Shown in pieces: positions 8,741 to 20,184 of a stretch of DNA of 64,000 bases. The position numbers were made by a program, and so were the translations under genes. Numbering within the stretch: position 1 is the first letter of the stretch; each line of letters begins with the position of its first letter. The stretch spans positions 19,516 to 83,515 of the forward strand of contig SCRL01000074.1 of the NCBI GenBank assembly GCA_004298065.1, given 5' to 3'. This DNA is from Gammaproteobacteria bacterium (lineage in GTDB: Bacteria; Pseudomonadota; Gammaproteobacteria; Acidiferrobacterales; Sulfurifustaceae). The notes beneath the pieces were generated by a model. The model saw only the letters and a program-made list of their open reading frames with translations, was not told where the DNA came from and did not search any database.

Positions 8741-9127
8741 TTAGTGGCGACCCCCGCCGTAGGACTTCAGCTCTGACAACGGGGGCCATGACTTAATATC
8801 CTCGCCTTCTGGCGACCACGCCTCAAGCTCAGACAACCTTCCGTTTCGGTCAATTAACATGACACCGACAAGAACATTGTCGGAATTACGGCCCATATAA
8901 TCGGCCACAGCAGTAAATGATTGTGACGTATCAGGCTCCTGATCCAATGACAACCCGAACAAAACCGTAGGGCATTGCCCACACCCGCAACGAGCAACGA
9001 CCTTAAGTAAGTTAATTTCGAGAAGACGGTTCGGAGCTTCCTTTTCGAGGAGAAAGCGAAGCAACGAAAGTTCTTCGGGCGAAAGTTCTCGCCGATGCGG
9101 TATGCAATACGGCATTCGCTCGGACAT
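8741..9127 (-). CDS. Hypothetical protein, orphan of 128 residues
   Basis: I do not recognise this family. The protein is soluble, with a leucine-rich helical start (LSLLRFLLEKE), then a cysteine cluster (RCGCGQC, about residues 46-52) and an acidic C-terminal half with LIDRNGRLSELEAWSPEG. The ending YGGGRH is close to the structured element on its left. Base composition is visibly more AT-rich than the neighbours, which together with the adjacent repeat-like element suggests acquisition by transfer. No catalytic motif is evident. The three closely spaced cysteines could bind metal. Confidence 0.65.
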   Translation of the reverse strand: MSERMPYCIPHRRELSPEELSLLRFLLEKEAPNRLLEINLLKVVARCGCGQCPTVLFGLSLDQEPDTSQSFTAVADYMGRNSDNVLVGVMLIDRNGRLSELEAWSPEGEDIKSWPPLSELKSYGGGRH

Positions 9128-9190
9128 ATAGCCCTAACGTTAACTTTAAGAAGTAATACCGGTCTTGTGCGCCGTATTGATCGTCTCGAT

Positions 9191-9212
9191 CAAACCGCGA
9201 AGGGGCGGTTTG
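9191..9212. other. Hairpin after the MipA-like gene
   Basis: CAAACCGC and GCGGTTTG form a perfect eight-base stem with a six-base loop, about 20 bases past the stop of the minus-strand outer-membrane gene. There is no clear T-run on the minus strand, so a terminator role is only possible. Confidence 0.4.
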
Positions 9213-9231
9213 GCCATGAGAAATTTCCGGA

Positions 9232-10062
9232 TCAGCGGGCGGACACGCGGCGGGGCGATTCAGAATACACCCAGGCCATGCCTATCCCGATCATGAACGA
9301 TTCTTTTTTCTTCACCAGCGGACTGTCGGCGAAGCTCGCGCCCGAAAGCGTATCATAGCGCGCGAAGCCGCCGACCCAGAAGCCGTCGAAGCGGCGCGAC
9401 AGGATCGCGGTCACGCGGCTGCCACTGTAGCCGCCCTTGGCGTCGTAGGCCGGACGCGTCGCGGTGGCGAAGCCCGGCGCAACTTCATAATAGTAATCGT
9501 GGTACGCCTCGCTCGCGTACATCGGGCCGAACGCGAGACTGCCCTCCCAGCCCGCGCCGATGCGCTTCATGTCGAGATACAGGTTCGGCGCGAACACCCA
9601 GCCCGCGCCCTGCGAGCTGCGCAGGTCGGTGGCCGCCACTGCGCGCAGCGGCAGGCGCAGCGACCACTCGCGGCTGGCGGACACATCGCGATGTAACAGG
9701 ATTTCGAGCGAGGGACCGGCTTCCACCGTCGCGTCGAGATCGGGCATGCCGGCGCGCGGCCCGTCGTCACGGCTCTTGGACGGGATGCCGGCGGCGGCGC
9801 TCCAGTCGAGCTTCACGCGCTCGGTCTTGAAGATGTCACCGTGCAGGCCCTCGCGGTCCACCTGCAACAACCGGCCGCGGTATATAAGGTAGGGAATCGG
9901 CGCGACGTAAGTAGTGCTGTCGGCGGAGCCGCGGTAATCGGGCACGCGCAGAAAGCCGGCGCCGAGGCCGAACTCCCACAGCGGTTTGTCCTGCGCCGGG
10001 GCCGTCGCCGGGAGTCCCACGAGTAGTAATAGCAGTGCCGCACGCCCGAAGCGAATCGACAT
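9232..10062 (-). CDS. MipA/OmpV-family outer membrane protein
   Basis: The start is placed at the ATG at 10062 because a clear signal peptide follows (LLLLLVGLPATAPAQ) and the longer reading frame upstream is not protein-like. The mature part of about 255 residues has alternating beta-strand character, with motifs of the MipA/OmpV family: FGLGAGFLRVPDYRGS near the start and MIGIGMAWVYSE at the end. It should be a beta-barrel in the outer membrane. In some bacteria MipA scaffolds murein enzymes; most members are uncharacterised porin-like proteins. It faces the metallopeptidase gene divergently across 135 bases. Confidence 0.85.
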   Translation of the reverse strand: MSIRFGRAALLLLLVGLPATAPAQDKPLWEFGLGAGFLRVPDYRGSADSTTYVAPIPYLIYRGRLLQVDREGLHGDIFKTERVKLDWSAAAGIPSKSRDDGPRAGMPDLDATVEAGPSLEILLHRDVSASREWSLRLPLRAVAATDLRSSQGAGWVFAPNLYLDMKRIGAGWEGSLAFGPMYASEAYHDYYYEVAPGFATATRPAYDAKGGYSGSRVTAILSRRFDGFWVGGFARYDTLSGASFADSPLVKKKESFMIGIGMAWVYSESPRRVSAR

Positions 10063-10197
10063 CGTTCCCGGTTCCCGTGGTGTGAGATTCCAATAATGCC
10101 AGCAATCGGCAAGCGCGCCCACGTTCACAGACTTTTGCGCCCGCCGGACAATCAGGCTATGGTGTAAATGGCTTTCAAATAACGGGGCCGTAGCGGC

Positions 10198-11244
10198 GTG
10201 GCAAGAAAAACCAAGAAGGCCAGGCACAAACCCGGCGCGGACTGGGCCAGTCTGCCGCGGGAGCGGCTGCTGGACCTGCGCATCTGCGACCTCGACCTGC
10301 GCGTCGAGGGCACCGAAATCGAGCGCCACCTCGGCACGCTATACGCCGAGCTCGCCCTGCACGGCTTCGTGTTCCGCCCCCATTGCTGGCTGTCGGACGA
10401 GTGGTTTTCGCCCGACGGCGTGCCCGGCTTCGCCGTCCCCTTTTATCTCGCGCACCCGCGCCTGAAACGCCTCGAACAGGAGATGATGCTCGAGGTTGAG
10501 GGCGCCACCGAGGAGCATTGCCTGGAGCTCATGCGCCACGAGACCGGGCATGCGCTCGCCAACGCCTACCGCCTCCACCGCCGGCGCGACTGGCAACGGC
10601 ATTTCGGCAAATCGAGCCAGAAGTATCCCAAGTCCTACGAACCCAAGCCGTACAGCAAGCGCTTCGTCGTGCACCTCGACAACTGGTACGCCCAGAGCCA
10701 CCCGGACGAGGATTGGGCCGAGACCTTCGCCGTGTGGCTGCGGCCCGTCTCCGACTGGCGGCGCAAGTACCGCGGCTGGCCGGCGTTCCACAAGCTCGAC
10801 TACGTGGACACGCTCATGAAGGAGCTTCAGGACGAACCGCCGCGGGTGCAGACACGCGAAACGCCGCTACCGGTACGCCAGCTGCGCAAAACCTTACGCA
10901 GCTACTATCGGCAAAAGCAGGCGTTGTACGGACGCAAGACGCCGCTGTTTTTCGATCGTGACCTTCGCAAGGTTTTCGTCAGCGGTCCGGGACTCGGTCG
11001 CCACGAGCGCGCCGCGCGCTACCTGCGGCGCAACCGCATGGCCATCACCTCCATCATCGCGCGCTGGACCGGCGAATACCGCTACCGCATCGACCAGGTG
11101 TTGGAGGAAATGATAAAGCGCTGCGACGAATTGCATTTGCGCGTGCTGCGCGAGGACCAGCAGCTGCGTCTCGACTTGGTGGCGCTGCTTACGCGTCTTG
11201 TCATGGATTATCTGCACAGCGGCCGTTACCGGGTAACGGTATGA
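10198..11244 (+). CDS. Putative zinc metallopeptidase (HETGH), paired with an ATP-grasp ligase
   Basis: The 348-residue protein carries a zinc-binding motif HETGH at residues 114-118, and a downstream EDWAETFAVWL stretch (about 171-181) whose glutamate could be the third ligand. There is no signal peptide, and the first 20 residues are basic. The start codon is GTG at 10198. The C-terminal half is helical and Arg/Lys-rich. It overlaps the next gene by four bases (ATGA), so the peptidase and the ATP-grasp enzyme are translationally coupled. The substrate is unknown; the pairing suggests that one enzyme makes and the other trims a peptide or amide. The metallopeptidase call rests on the HExxH-like motif and context. 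Confidence 0.75.
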   Translation: MARKTKKARHKPGADWASLPRERLLDLRICDLDLRVEGTEIERHLGTLYAELALHGFVFRPHCWLSDEWFSPDGVPGFAVPFYLAHPRLKRLEQEMMLEVEGATEEHCLELMRHETGHALANAYRLHRRRDWQRHFGKSSQKYPKSYEPKPYSKRFVVHLDNWYAQSHPDEDWAETFAVWLRPVSDWRRKYRGWPAFHKLDYVDTLMKELQDEPPRVQTRETPLPVRQLRKTLRSYYRQKQALYGRKTPLFFDRDLRKVFVSGPGLGRHERAARYLRRNRMAITSIIARWTGEYRYRIDQVLEEMIKRCDELHLRVLREDQQLRLDLVALLTRLVMDYLHSGRYRVTV

Positions 11245-12263
11245 AGAAGTTGAAAGTCATGATGGTCGTGCACTGGTCGCTGGTCCCGCCCGAGGACCTG
11301 AAGGCCAAGGACGACCCGCGCATGGAGAAATTCCGCACCGAATACGACGTCAAGCAGGCGCTGCTCAAGCTCGGCCACGAAGTGCAGGTCGTGGGCGTAT
11401 ACGACGACAGCGCACCCTTGCGCAAGGTCATCGAGGAGTGGAAGCCGGACATCGCCTTCAACCTGCTCGAGGACTTCGCCGGCATCAGCGCCTTCGACTA
11501 CTATGTCGTGAGCTTCTTCGAGATGATGCAGCTGCCCTATACCGGCTGCAATCCGCGCGGGCTGCTGCTCGCGCGCGACAAGGCACTGTCGAAAAAACTG
11601 CTCGCGTTCCACCGCATCCCGGCGCCGGACTTCGAGGTGTTCCCGGTTGGGCGCAAGCTGCCACGGCGCCTGCCGCATCTGCCCTATCCGGTGATCGTGA
11701 AATCGCTCATGGAGGAAGGCTCCGTCGGCATCGCCAAGGCCTCCTACGTCGAGACCGAAAAGGACCTGCGCGAGCGCGTGACCCTGATCCACCAGAAGAT
11801 CAAGGGCGACGCCATCGCCGAGCAGTACATCGAGGGGCGCGAACTGTACGTGACCGTGCTCGGCAACCTCAAGCTCGAGGTGCTGCCGATCCGCGAGCTG
11901 GTATTCGGCCAGGCCGAACCGGGCGAACCGACGGTGGCGACTTATAAGGTGAAGTGGGACCCCAAGTACCGTGAGCGTCGCGGCATCGAATACCAGTTCG
12001 CCAAAAACCTGCCGAACGGCACGGCCGACAAGATCGGCCACCTGTGCAAGCGCGTGTATCGCACCCTCAACATGAGCGGCTACGGGCGCATCGACCTGCG
12101 CCTGAACGAGGCCGGCCAGATTTCCATCCTCGAGGCCAACCCCAACCCCGGCATCGCCCGCGACGAAGAGTCCTCGCTCTCGGCGGTAAAGGGCGGCTTC
12201 TCTTACGAAAGCTTCATCCAGCACATCCTGAATCTCGGCCTCAAGGCCCGGTCCGAAGACTAA
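11241..12263 (+). CDS. ATP-grasp ligase, D-Ala-D-Ala ligase-like
   Basis: The 340-residue protein has an ATP-grasp fold. The N-terminal Rossmann-like part contains NLLEDFAG and YTGCNPRGLLLARDK, the central ATP-binding region includes PVIVKSLMEEGSVGI and EQYIEGRELYV, and the magnesium-binding end reads ILEANPNPGIA. These match D-Ala-D-Ala ligases and relatives. It is unlikely to be the housekeeping ddl, because it is coupled to a metallopeptidase instead of sitting in a cell-division cluster. It probably forms an amide or ester bond with ATP in the cytoplasm. The natural substrate is unknown. Confidence 0.82.
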   Translation: MKKLKVMMVVHWSLVPPEDLKAKDDPRMEKFRTEYDVKQALLKLGHEVQVVGVYDDSAPLRKVIEEWKPDIAFNLLEDFAGISAFDYYVVSFFEMMQLPYTGCNPRGLLLARDKALSKKLLAFHRIPAPDFEVFPVGRKLPRRLPHLPYPVIVKSLMEEGSVGIAKASYVETEKDLRERVTLIHQKIKGDAIAEQYIEGRELYVTVLGNLKLEVLPIRELVFGQAEPGEPTVATYKVKWDPKYRERRGIEYQFAKNLPNGTADKIGHLCKRVYRTLNMSGYGRIDLRLNEAGQISILEANPNPGIARDEESSLSAVKGGFSYESFIQHILNLGLKARSED

Positions 12264-12336
12264 TCCCGCCATATCGCGCCCTGCCGGAGGGCAGTCCTGA
12301 TGGCACACTTTTTTAGTTGACTTATTTACTATGGTA

Positions 12337-12364
12337 TTGAAATCAAAATTATTGATCGTATATT
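12337..12364 (+). promoter_or_regulatory. Sigma-70-type promoter of the SOR-like gene
   Basis: TTGAAA (12337-12342) and TATATT (12359-12364) are separated by 16 bases, within an AT-rich block that stands out from the GC-rich surroundings. The start codon follows 33 bases later with a strong ribosome site (AGAGGAGG). Another possible -35 (TTGACT) lies at 12317. Confidence 0.65.
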
Positions 12365-12396
12365 AGAGAATACTTATTTACTCAGAGGAGGCATAT

Positions 12397-12855
12397 ATGG
12401 CTGCGCTTATTCCCGGCTTCCCAACCGACGGCGTGGTGACCATCAACAGAGTCATCCTGCGGCCCGAGTACACCGTCGATGACCTGCAGGAGCGGGTCGC
12501 CATGCTGTGCGAGAACGTCAAGACCTACCACTCCGACACCGGTTTCGTCGGCGGCTTCGTGGCGCTCAACAGCGGCAATATCTCAAACGAGGGCTCGACC
12601 GTCGGCCAGACGGTGGCCAGCCCACTCAAGGATAAGGAGGCGCTGATCGTCACCTTCTGGCGCTCGTTCGAGGACCACGAGCAGTCGCACCGGTCGGACA
12701 CCTTCCAGCCGCTGTTCAAGGAGGTGCTGGCGCTGTGCGAAAACGGCAACGAGGAACTCGCCTACACCATGCTCTGGTCCGGCAAGGCCTACAGCCCCGA
12801 AGAGGCCAAGGCCGCGCGTACCGCCAAGGAGAAATACGGCAAGCACGCCGCCTGA
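12397..12855 (+). CDS. Single-domain sulfur-oxygenase-reductase-like protein
   Basis: The 152-residue protein is unannotated by simple inspection, but residues 84-98 read IVTFWRSFEDHEQSH. This resembles the segment of archaeal sulfur oxygenase reductase that holds two iron-binding histidines (DHExxH; here H94 and H98). A glutamate pair at 119-120 lies near the expected spacing for the third ligand. C38, followed by a GFVGGF stretch (49-54), resembles the region of the SOR active-site cysteine. SOR is about 310 residues with two related ferredoxin-like halves, so this would be about half. An excellent ribosome site, its own promoter and a strong terminator point to monocistronic, high expression. 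The comparison is from memory; the fold may simply be another ABM-like dimeric barrel. Confidence 0.6.
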   Translation: MAALIPGFPTDGVVTINRVILRPEYTVDDLQERVAMLCENVKTYHSDTGFVGGFVALNSGNISNEGSTVGQTVASPLKDKEALIVTFWRSFEDHEQSHRSDTFQPLFKEVLALCENGNEELAYTMLWSGKAYSPEEAKAARTAKEKYGKHAA

Positions 12856-12878
12856 ACCAGACCGACGTTCACGTGCGA

Positions 12879-12916
12879 ACGGCCTCCCGGAGAAATCCGG
12901 GGGGCCGTTTTTTTTC
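12879..12916 (+). terminator. Rho-independent terminator of the SOR-like gene
   Basis: An inverted repeat (ACGGCCTCCCGG pairing with CCGGGGGGCCGT through a short loop) is followed by eight T residues at 12908-12915. It lies 24 bases after the stop codon and separates this gene from metH. Confidence 0.9.
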
Positions 12917-12968
12917 TTAAACAGGTGTTTCCGCTACACTGCGCGGCTACTCGACAAACGTTTGATAC

Positions 12969-16680
<3,712 letters not shown>

Positions 16681-16691
<11 letters not shown>

Positions 16692-16908
16692 CGCGCCAAG
16701 CGACCTCGCCGCGCGCGTGGTCGAGCTCGAAACCCGCGTCGCGTTTCAGGACCAGACCGTCCAGGAACTGAACGAGACCGTTATCCTCCAGCAACGGGAA
16801 ATAGACAACCTTACCCGGGAACTCGAAACCCTCCGAGGTCGCCTGCGCGGGCTCGCGCCTTCGCCTGTGGTGCCGCCAGACGAGGAAACTCCGCCGCCGC
16901 ACTATTAA
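16681..16908 (+). CDS. slyX: SlyX-family coiled-coil protein
   Basis: The 75-residue product starts at ATG 16681, inside the last codons of metH. It matches SlyX: an N-terminal coiled coil (about residues 8-55, with [20 protein letters not shown] and [16 protein letters not shown]), then a proline-rich end and the terminal PPHY found in this family. The function of SlyX is unknown. Translation is probably coupled to metH. Confidence 0.88.
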
Positions 16909-16914
16909 GACATC

Positions 16915-17151
16915 TCAACGCCGCCGGACGTAGTAGTAGAACTTGCCGTCGCGTTCTTCGCTCGCCACGAGCTTGTTATGTGTGCGCGCGCACCAAGCTG
17001 GTATATCCATTTTTGAACCCACGTCTGTTGAGATGACTTCGAGCACCTGACCCGACTGCATCTGCTTCACGGCGCGGTTGGTCTCGACCATCGGCACCGG
17101 GCAGCACTGGCCGGAGGTGTCGATGGTACGATCGGATTTGATGCCGCTCAT
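16915..17151 (-). CDS. TusA/SirA-family sulfur carrier
   Basis: The 78-residue product begins at ATG 17151, overlapping the stop of the HAD gene (ATGA). It carries the TusA motif CPVPM near residue 16, preceded by an extra cysteine (GQCCPVP). The conserved cysteine carries persulfide sulfur in thiouridine synthesis or, in sulfur oxidisers, in cytoplasmic sulfur oxidation. It is the last gene of the 18779-16915 operon. A second, distinct TusA-like gene is at 33889. The C-terminal RDGKFYYYVRRR fits a complete protein. Confidence 0.88.
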   Translation of the reverse strand: MSGIKSDRTIDTSGQCCPVPMVETNRAVKQMQSGQVLEVISTDVGSKMDIPAWCARTHNKLVASEERDGKFYYYVRRR

Positions 17152-17774
17152 ACGGATATCTCCCGTTGTCCTGAAAACAGCGGCGCGAGTCGCGCCAAGC
17201 ACGCATCCTCGTCAGTAAACAGCCAGGCGATCAGACCGCGCGAAACGGCGCGCTCGATGTTGCCGGCATTGTCATCCACCAGCAGCGCTTCGCGCGGGTG
17301 CACACCCAGGTCGGCGACGACGTCGTCGAACAGCGATGCGTCGGCCTTGCCCTTGCCGAGGCGGTAGCTGATGTAAAGTCGGTCGAACTCGCGGAAGAAA
17401 TGGTCGCGCGCATCGAGCCGGTCGAGCCAGTCGATCTGGTCGCTCAACAATGCGCAGCGGATGTTCCTCGCTCGCAAGTCGTGCACGAGCTGAAGCATGT
17501 GCGGGCGCAGCCGGAAGCGCGCCAGCACGTCCGCGCGCACCTCGTCGTCGCTCTCGCGAAAGCTGATGTGCGCGCGCAGTGCCCGCCAGAAGTCCGCTTC
17601 GCCGCCGCGTCCGATGATGAAACCGCTGCCGTAGATGGCGTCGTGACAGGCCTGGAGCACCCGGGTTTCGTCGAGGCCGTTGCGCGCGGCCAGCGCGCGC
17701 AGGCCTTGATGGAAGCCTTCCTCGGCGATTACGCCACCAAAGTCGAACAGCACTGCGCGCGGCGGCTCAGGCAT
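17148..17774 (-). CDS. HAD-superfamily hydrolase
   Basis: The 208-residue product (ATG 17774) has the HAD motifs: LFDFGGVIAE near residue 8, where Phe-Gly follows the nucleophilic Asp as in many HAD subfamilies; the lysine in YRLGKGKADASLF; and the acidic VDDNAGNIERA motif. The helical cap resembles haloacid dehalogenase or YihX-like phosphatases. The substrate is not predictable. It overlaps tusA downstream by four bases and the SRAP-like gene upstream by eight. Confidence 0.85.
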   Translation of the reverse strand: MPEPPRAVLFDFGGVIAEEGFHQGLRALAARNGLDETRVLQACHDAIYGSGFIIGRGGEADFWRALRAHISFRESDDEVRADVLARFRLRPHMLQLVHDLRARNIRCALLSDQIDWLDRLDARDHFFREFDRLYISYRLGKGKADASLFDDVVADLGVHPREALLVDDNAGNIERAVSRGLIAWLFTDEDACLARLAPLFSGQREISV

Positions 17775-18198
17775 CCATCGTCTCCCGGCTGACGACCCGC
17801 GGCCAGCGGTCGTGCAGCGCGCGCTGCGCGGGTTCCGTCGGCACCCGCGTGACGACGTACACGCGTTGCTCTTCGCCGTACGTGGCGACAAGGCCCTGGA
17901 GCCATTGGCCGGCGTCGAGCCGGTACCAGTGCGAATGACCGGCGTGGTCCTTCTCCATGAATTCCTCGATTACAAGGCGTACCGCCTGGGGGTCGTAACG
18001 ATCCCAGCGCCCCTGTTTGATCGAATCGAGCCGCGCCCAACCGCCGGGCGGCAGCGTCCCCGTTTGCTCCTCGCGCCGTCCCCAGGGCAGCAGCATGTGT
18101 CCGCCATCGCGCTGCAATACCGGCAGCGCCGCCTTCGGGTTAGGGAAATAGCTCGTCACCGTTTTGCCTTCATGTTTGTATTTCGCGCCGCCACACAC
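17767..18198 (-). CDS. Short SRAP-like protein (HMCES/YedK family), Cys2
   Basis: A GTG at 18198 gives a 143-residue protein starting Met-Cys-Gly, which matches SRAP proteins, where Cys2 becomes the N-terminal residue and crosslinks to abasic DNA. A TTG two codons upstream is the longer option but would bury the cysteine. The C-terminal part has TRVPTEPAQRALHDRWPRVV, resembling the SRAP stretch with a conserved His before R-M/W-P. Typical SRAP proteins are about 220 residues, so this is short. Its start lies two bases after the yqiA-like stop. The family call is from motif placement, so it is moderate. Confidence 0.6.
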   Translation of the reverse strand: MCGGAKYKHEGKTVTSYFPNPKAALPVLQRDGGHMLLPWGRREEQTGTLPPGGWARLDSIKQGRWDRYDPQAVRLVIEEFMEKDHAGHSHWYRLDAGQWLQGLVATYGEEQRVYVVTRVPTEPAQRALHDRWPRVVSRETMDA

Positions 18199-18200
18199 GG

Positions 18201-18779
18201 TCAAAGTTTCTCATACAACGCGAGAATTTCCGGCAGCGCCTCGGCCATGTGGTCGAAACGGTGCGAGCCGCCGGGATAGACGATGATTTTTCCGCACCCG
18301 CGGTAGTAGCTCTGCGCGACACGGTAATCCAACAGCTCGTCGCCCTCGTCGAGCAATAGCAGCGTCGGAACGCCGGCCTCGCAATGTGCGTGCTTCACGC
18401 GCGCGAATGCACGCACCTGCGTCTCGGTCAACACGTAGTGTTCGCCCGTGGCCTCGTTCACGTTCGGGCCGACAACGTCGAGCAGATCCACATCCGGATG
18501 GATGCCGGGGTTGATCAACACCATGCCGGCGTTCAGCTCCGCCGCCAGATGCCGCGCCCAGAAGCCACCCAAGGAGCTGCCGACGAGCAGCAGCTTCTTG
18601 TCATCCGGATGTTCGCGACGTACGCGCGCAAAATAGTCGCGCAGGAAGCCCGGTGCTTTATCGGGGTCGTGCGTGGGGTAAGTGGGGGAAAAAACCGTGA
18701 GGTCCGACAGGTTCTGTCTGAGCCACGTGGCCTTGCCGGAGGTGCCGCCGCTGTTGAAGCCGTGCAGGTAAACGATCAC
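18201..18779 (-). CDS. YqiA/YcfP-family alpha/beta hydrolase
   Basis: The 192-residue product has the hallmarks of the YqiA esterase family. It starts IVYLHGFNSGG, has the nucleophile elbow GSSLGGFWA (Ser at about residue 68), an acid in LLLDEGDELLDY, and the final histidine in PGGSHRFDHM. YqiA proteins cleave acyl esters in vitro; the natural substrate is unclear. It is the first gene of the operon with the SRAP-like, HAD and TusA genes. Confidence 0.88.
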   Translation of the reverse strand: MIVYLHGFNSGGTSGKATWLRQNLSDLTVFSPTYPTHDPDKAPGFLRDYFARVRREHPDDKKLLLVGSSLGGFWARHLAAELNAGMVLINPGIHPDVDLLDVVGPNVNEATGEHYVLTETQVRAFARVKHAHCEAGVPTLLLLDEGDELLDYRVAQSYYRGCGKIIVYPGGSHRFDHMAEALPEILALYEKL

Positions 18780-18924
18780 GCAAACCCCTGATTGTTCCGT
18801 CCGGGGTCGATGAGCGGCGGCTTTGGCGCGCCCGCCGGCCCGGCCCTTTCAAGGGTCATATCTTATCTTAAGTACACGCGGCACATTCGGTGCCGTCGTT
18901 CGTTTCAGGAACAAGGAGAGAGAC

Positions 18925-19701
18925 ATGGCTGCATCTGCCACCAAAACCGTTATGAGACTGCTCGCGCTCATGGCGGCCGTCGCATTGAGCGCCTGCGTCA
19001 TCATTCCCTCGTCGTACGAAACCCAGGCGTTCGGCAAATCGAAGAAATTCGCCGTGGTGTCCGTGTTCGCGTCGCCGGAGATCAGCTCCGGCTCCGGTAC
19101 CGGCTCCGGCATCGGCTTCACGGTCTCGGGGCTGATCAAGGCGGTCTCGGACGAGTCCGGCTACCACAACGACGCCGACAAGATCCTCGCCGACACCTCG
19201 CCGCAAATTCTCAAGGATATCGGCAGCAGCCGGCATTACACGCTGGTTCCGGCCAGGACCGTGCTCGACCATAAGGCCTATCGCGCGGCCGAGGCCGAGG
19301 ACACCGGCATCCCGCTCGGTTTCGGCAAGAAGTGGCTGGTGGCGCCGGGCTATAAGTTCATCAAGTCCGAGGACAAGCTCGGCAAACTCGCGCGCGAACT
19401 CAACGTGGACGCGGTCATGGTCGTGACCCTGCACTACTCCGCCGGTTTCACCGGCGCCCAGGTCGGCGGACTCGTCGCCGGTGGCACACACAGCGGCAAA
19501 GTCATGCTGACGGTGTACGCCGTGGATCGCAACGGCAAGGTGGTTTGGAAGGACGGTGCCGACGCCAGTTCCGACAACAGCATCGGCGGCATCGGCGAAT
19601 CGGTGAACTTCACGCGCCTGCATCCGCTGCTGATCGAGGCCACGCGCAACGCCACGAAGAAACTCATGGAGAACGTAAACAGCAAGGTCGCGTCGCTGTA
19701 G
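18925..19701 (+). CDS. Hypothetical exported lipoprotein
   Basis: The start is ATG 18925, preceded by AAGGAGAGAGAC. The 258-residue product has a signal peptide with a lipobox (LSAC, cysteine at about residue 25). The body has predicted alpha/beta character with FAVVSVFAS, HYTLVPARTVLDHKAY, DAVMVVTLHY and VMLTVYAVDRNGKVVWKD. This layout is like small proteins that bind envelope partners, but I do not recognise a named family. It stands alone on the plus strand and ends in a strong terminator. Confidence 0.75.
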   Translation: MAASATKTVMRLLALMAAVALSACVIIPSSYETQAFGKSKKFAVVSVFASPEISSGSGTGSGIGFTVSGLIKAVSDESGYHNDADKILADTSPQILKDIGSSRHYTLVPARTVLDHKAYRAAEAEDTGIPLGFGKKWLVAPGYKFIKSEDKLGKLARELNVDAVMVVTLHYSAGFTGAQVGGLVAGGTHSGKVMLTVYAVDRNGKVVWKDGADASSDNSIGGIGESVNFTRLHPLLIEATRNATKKLMENVNSKVASL

Positions 19702-19722
19702 TCCTTTTGGTTCTCTCCTCAT

Positions 19723-19753
19723 CCCGCCGGGTGGGTGCCCGGCGGGTTTTTTT
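19723..19753 (+). terminator. Rho-independent terminator
   Basis: CCCGCCGGG and CCCGGCGGG form a perfect nine-base stem with a six-base loop, followed by seven T residues. It ends the plus-strand lipoprotein gene and lies just before the convergent small gene at 19778. Confidence 0.93.
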
Positions 19754-19777
19754 GTTTGGCGCCAAAGAACGGGCGGC

Positions 19778-20026
19778 TTACTGGATATTCAGGATCTTCA
19801 TCGCCTTGGCGAGCGTGTCCACCGACTCCTGATGCCGCCCCTGCTGATGCAGACTCTCGCCCTCGGCGCGCAACTGTTTGGCCTCGGCAAGCTGCGCTGC
19901 ACCGATCGCGGGCTTTGCCTTCAGCGCCTGGTCGATCTTTTTCATATCCTGCGGGCAGTGAAAGGCAAAGGCGCCGCCCGACATCAGCAATAAACCCAAG
20001 CCTGCAATCGACAACCGGATTTTCAT
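19778..20026 (-). CDS. Small exported protein of unknown function
   Basis: The start is the ATG at 20026, with AGGAGGGCAGGAC just upstream. The 82-residue product has a signal peptide (SIAGLGLLLMSGGAFA) and a short helical mature part containing FHCPQDMKKIDQAL and LRAEGESLHQQGRHQESVDTL. The last part resembles one TPR helix pair. It probably acts in the periplasm. No partner is obvious. Confidence 0.75.
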   Translation of the reverse strand: MKIRLSIAGLGLLLMSGGAFAFHCPQDMKKIDQALKAKPAIGAAQLAEAKQLRAEGESLHQQGRHQESVDTLAKAMKILNIQ

Positions 20027-20184
20027 GTCCTGCCCTCCTGTGGAGTTGAGCGGTTTCAGCATACGGCAATGCCATAAACACGTTCCATCCGGATTTTATT
20101 TTTCCCGACGATTGACGCATCCGCGATGCGGGTATACATGCGATGCGCTATGTTACGCGCCAATCAGGCACCGCGGAGCATGGC

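Noticed and set aside
8700..9180. Possible integron attC site flanking the orphan gene
   Set aside because: GTTAGTG and CCCTAAC occur, but they do not fit the attC core pattern and no integrase is present.
12264..12316. Terminator after the ATP-grasp gene
   Set aside because: A short GCCCT/AGGGC hairpin exists but the T-run is about 17 bases further, so it is not a clear intrinsic terminator.
12917..12968. Cobalamin or SAH riboswitch ahead of metH
   Set aside because: Only about 52 bases lie between the terminator and the start codon, too short for a known riboswitch of these classes.
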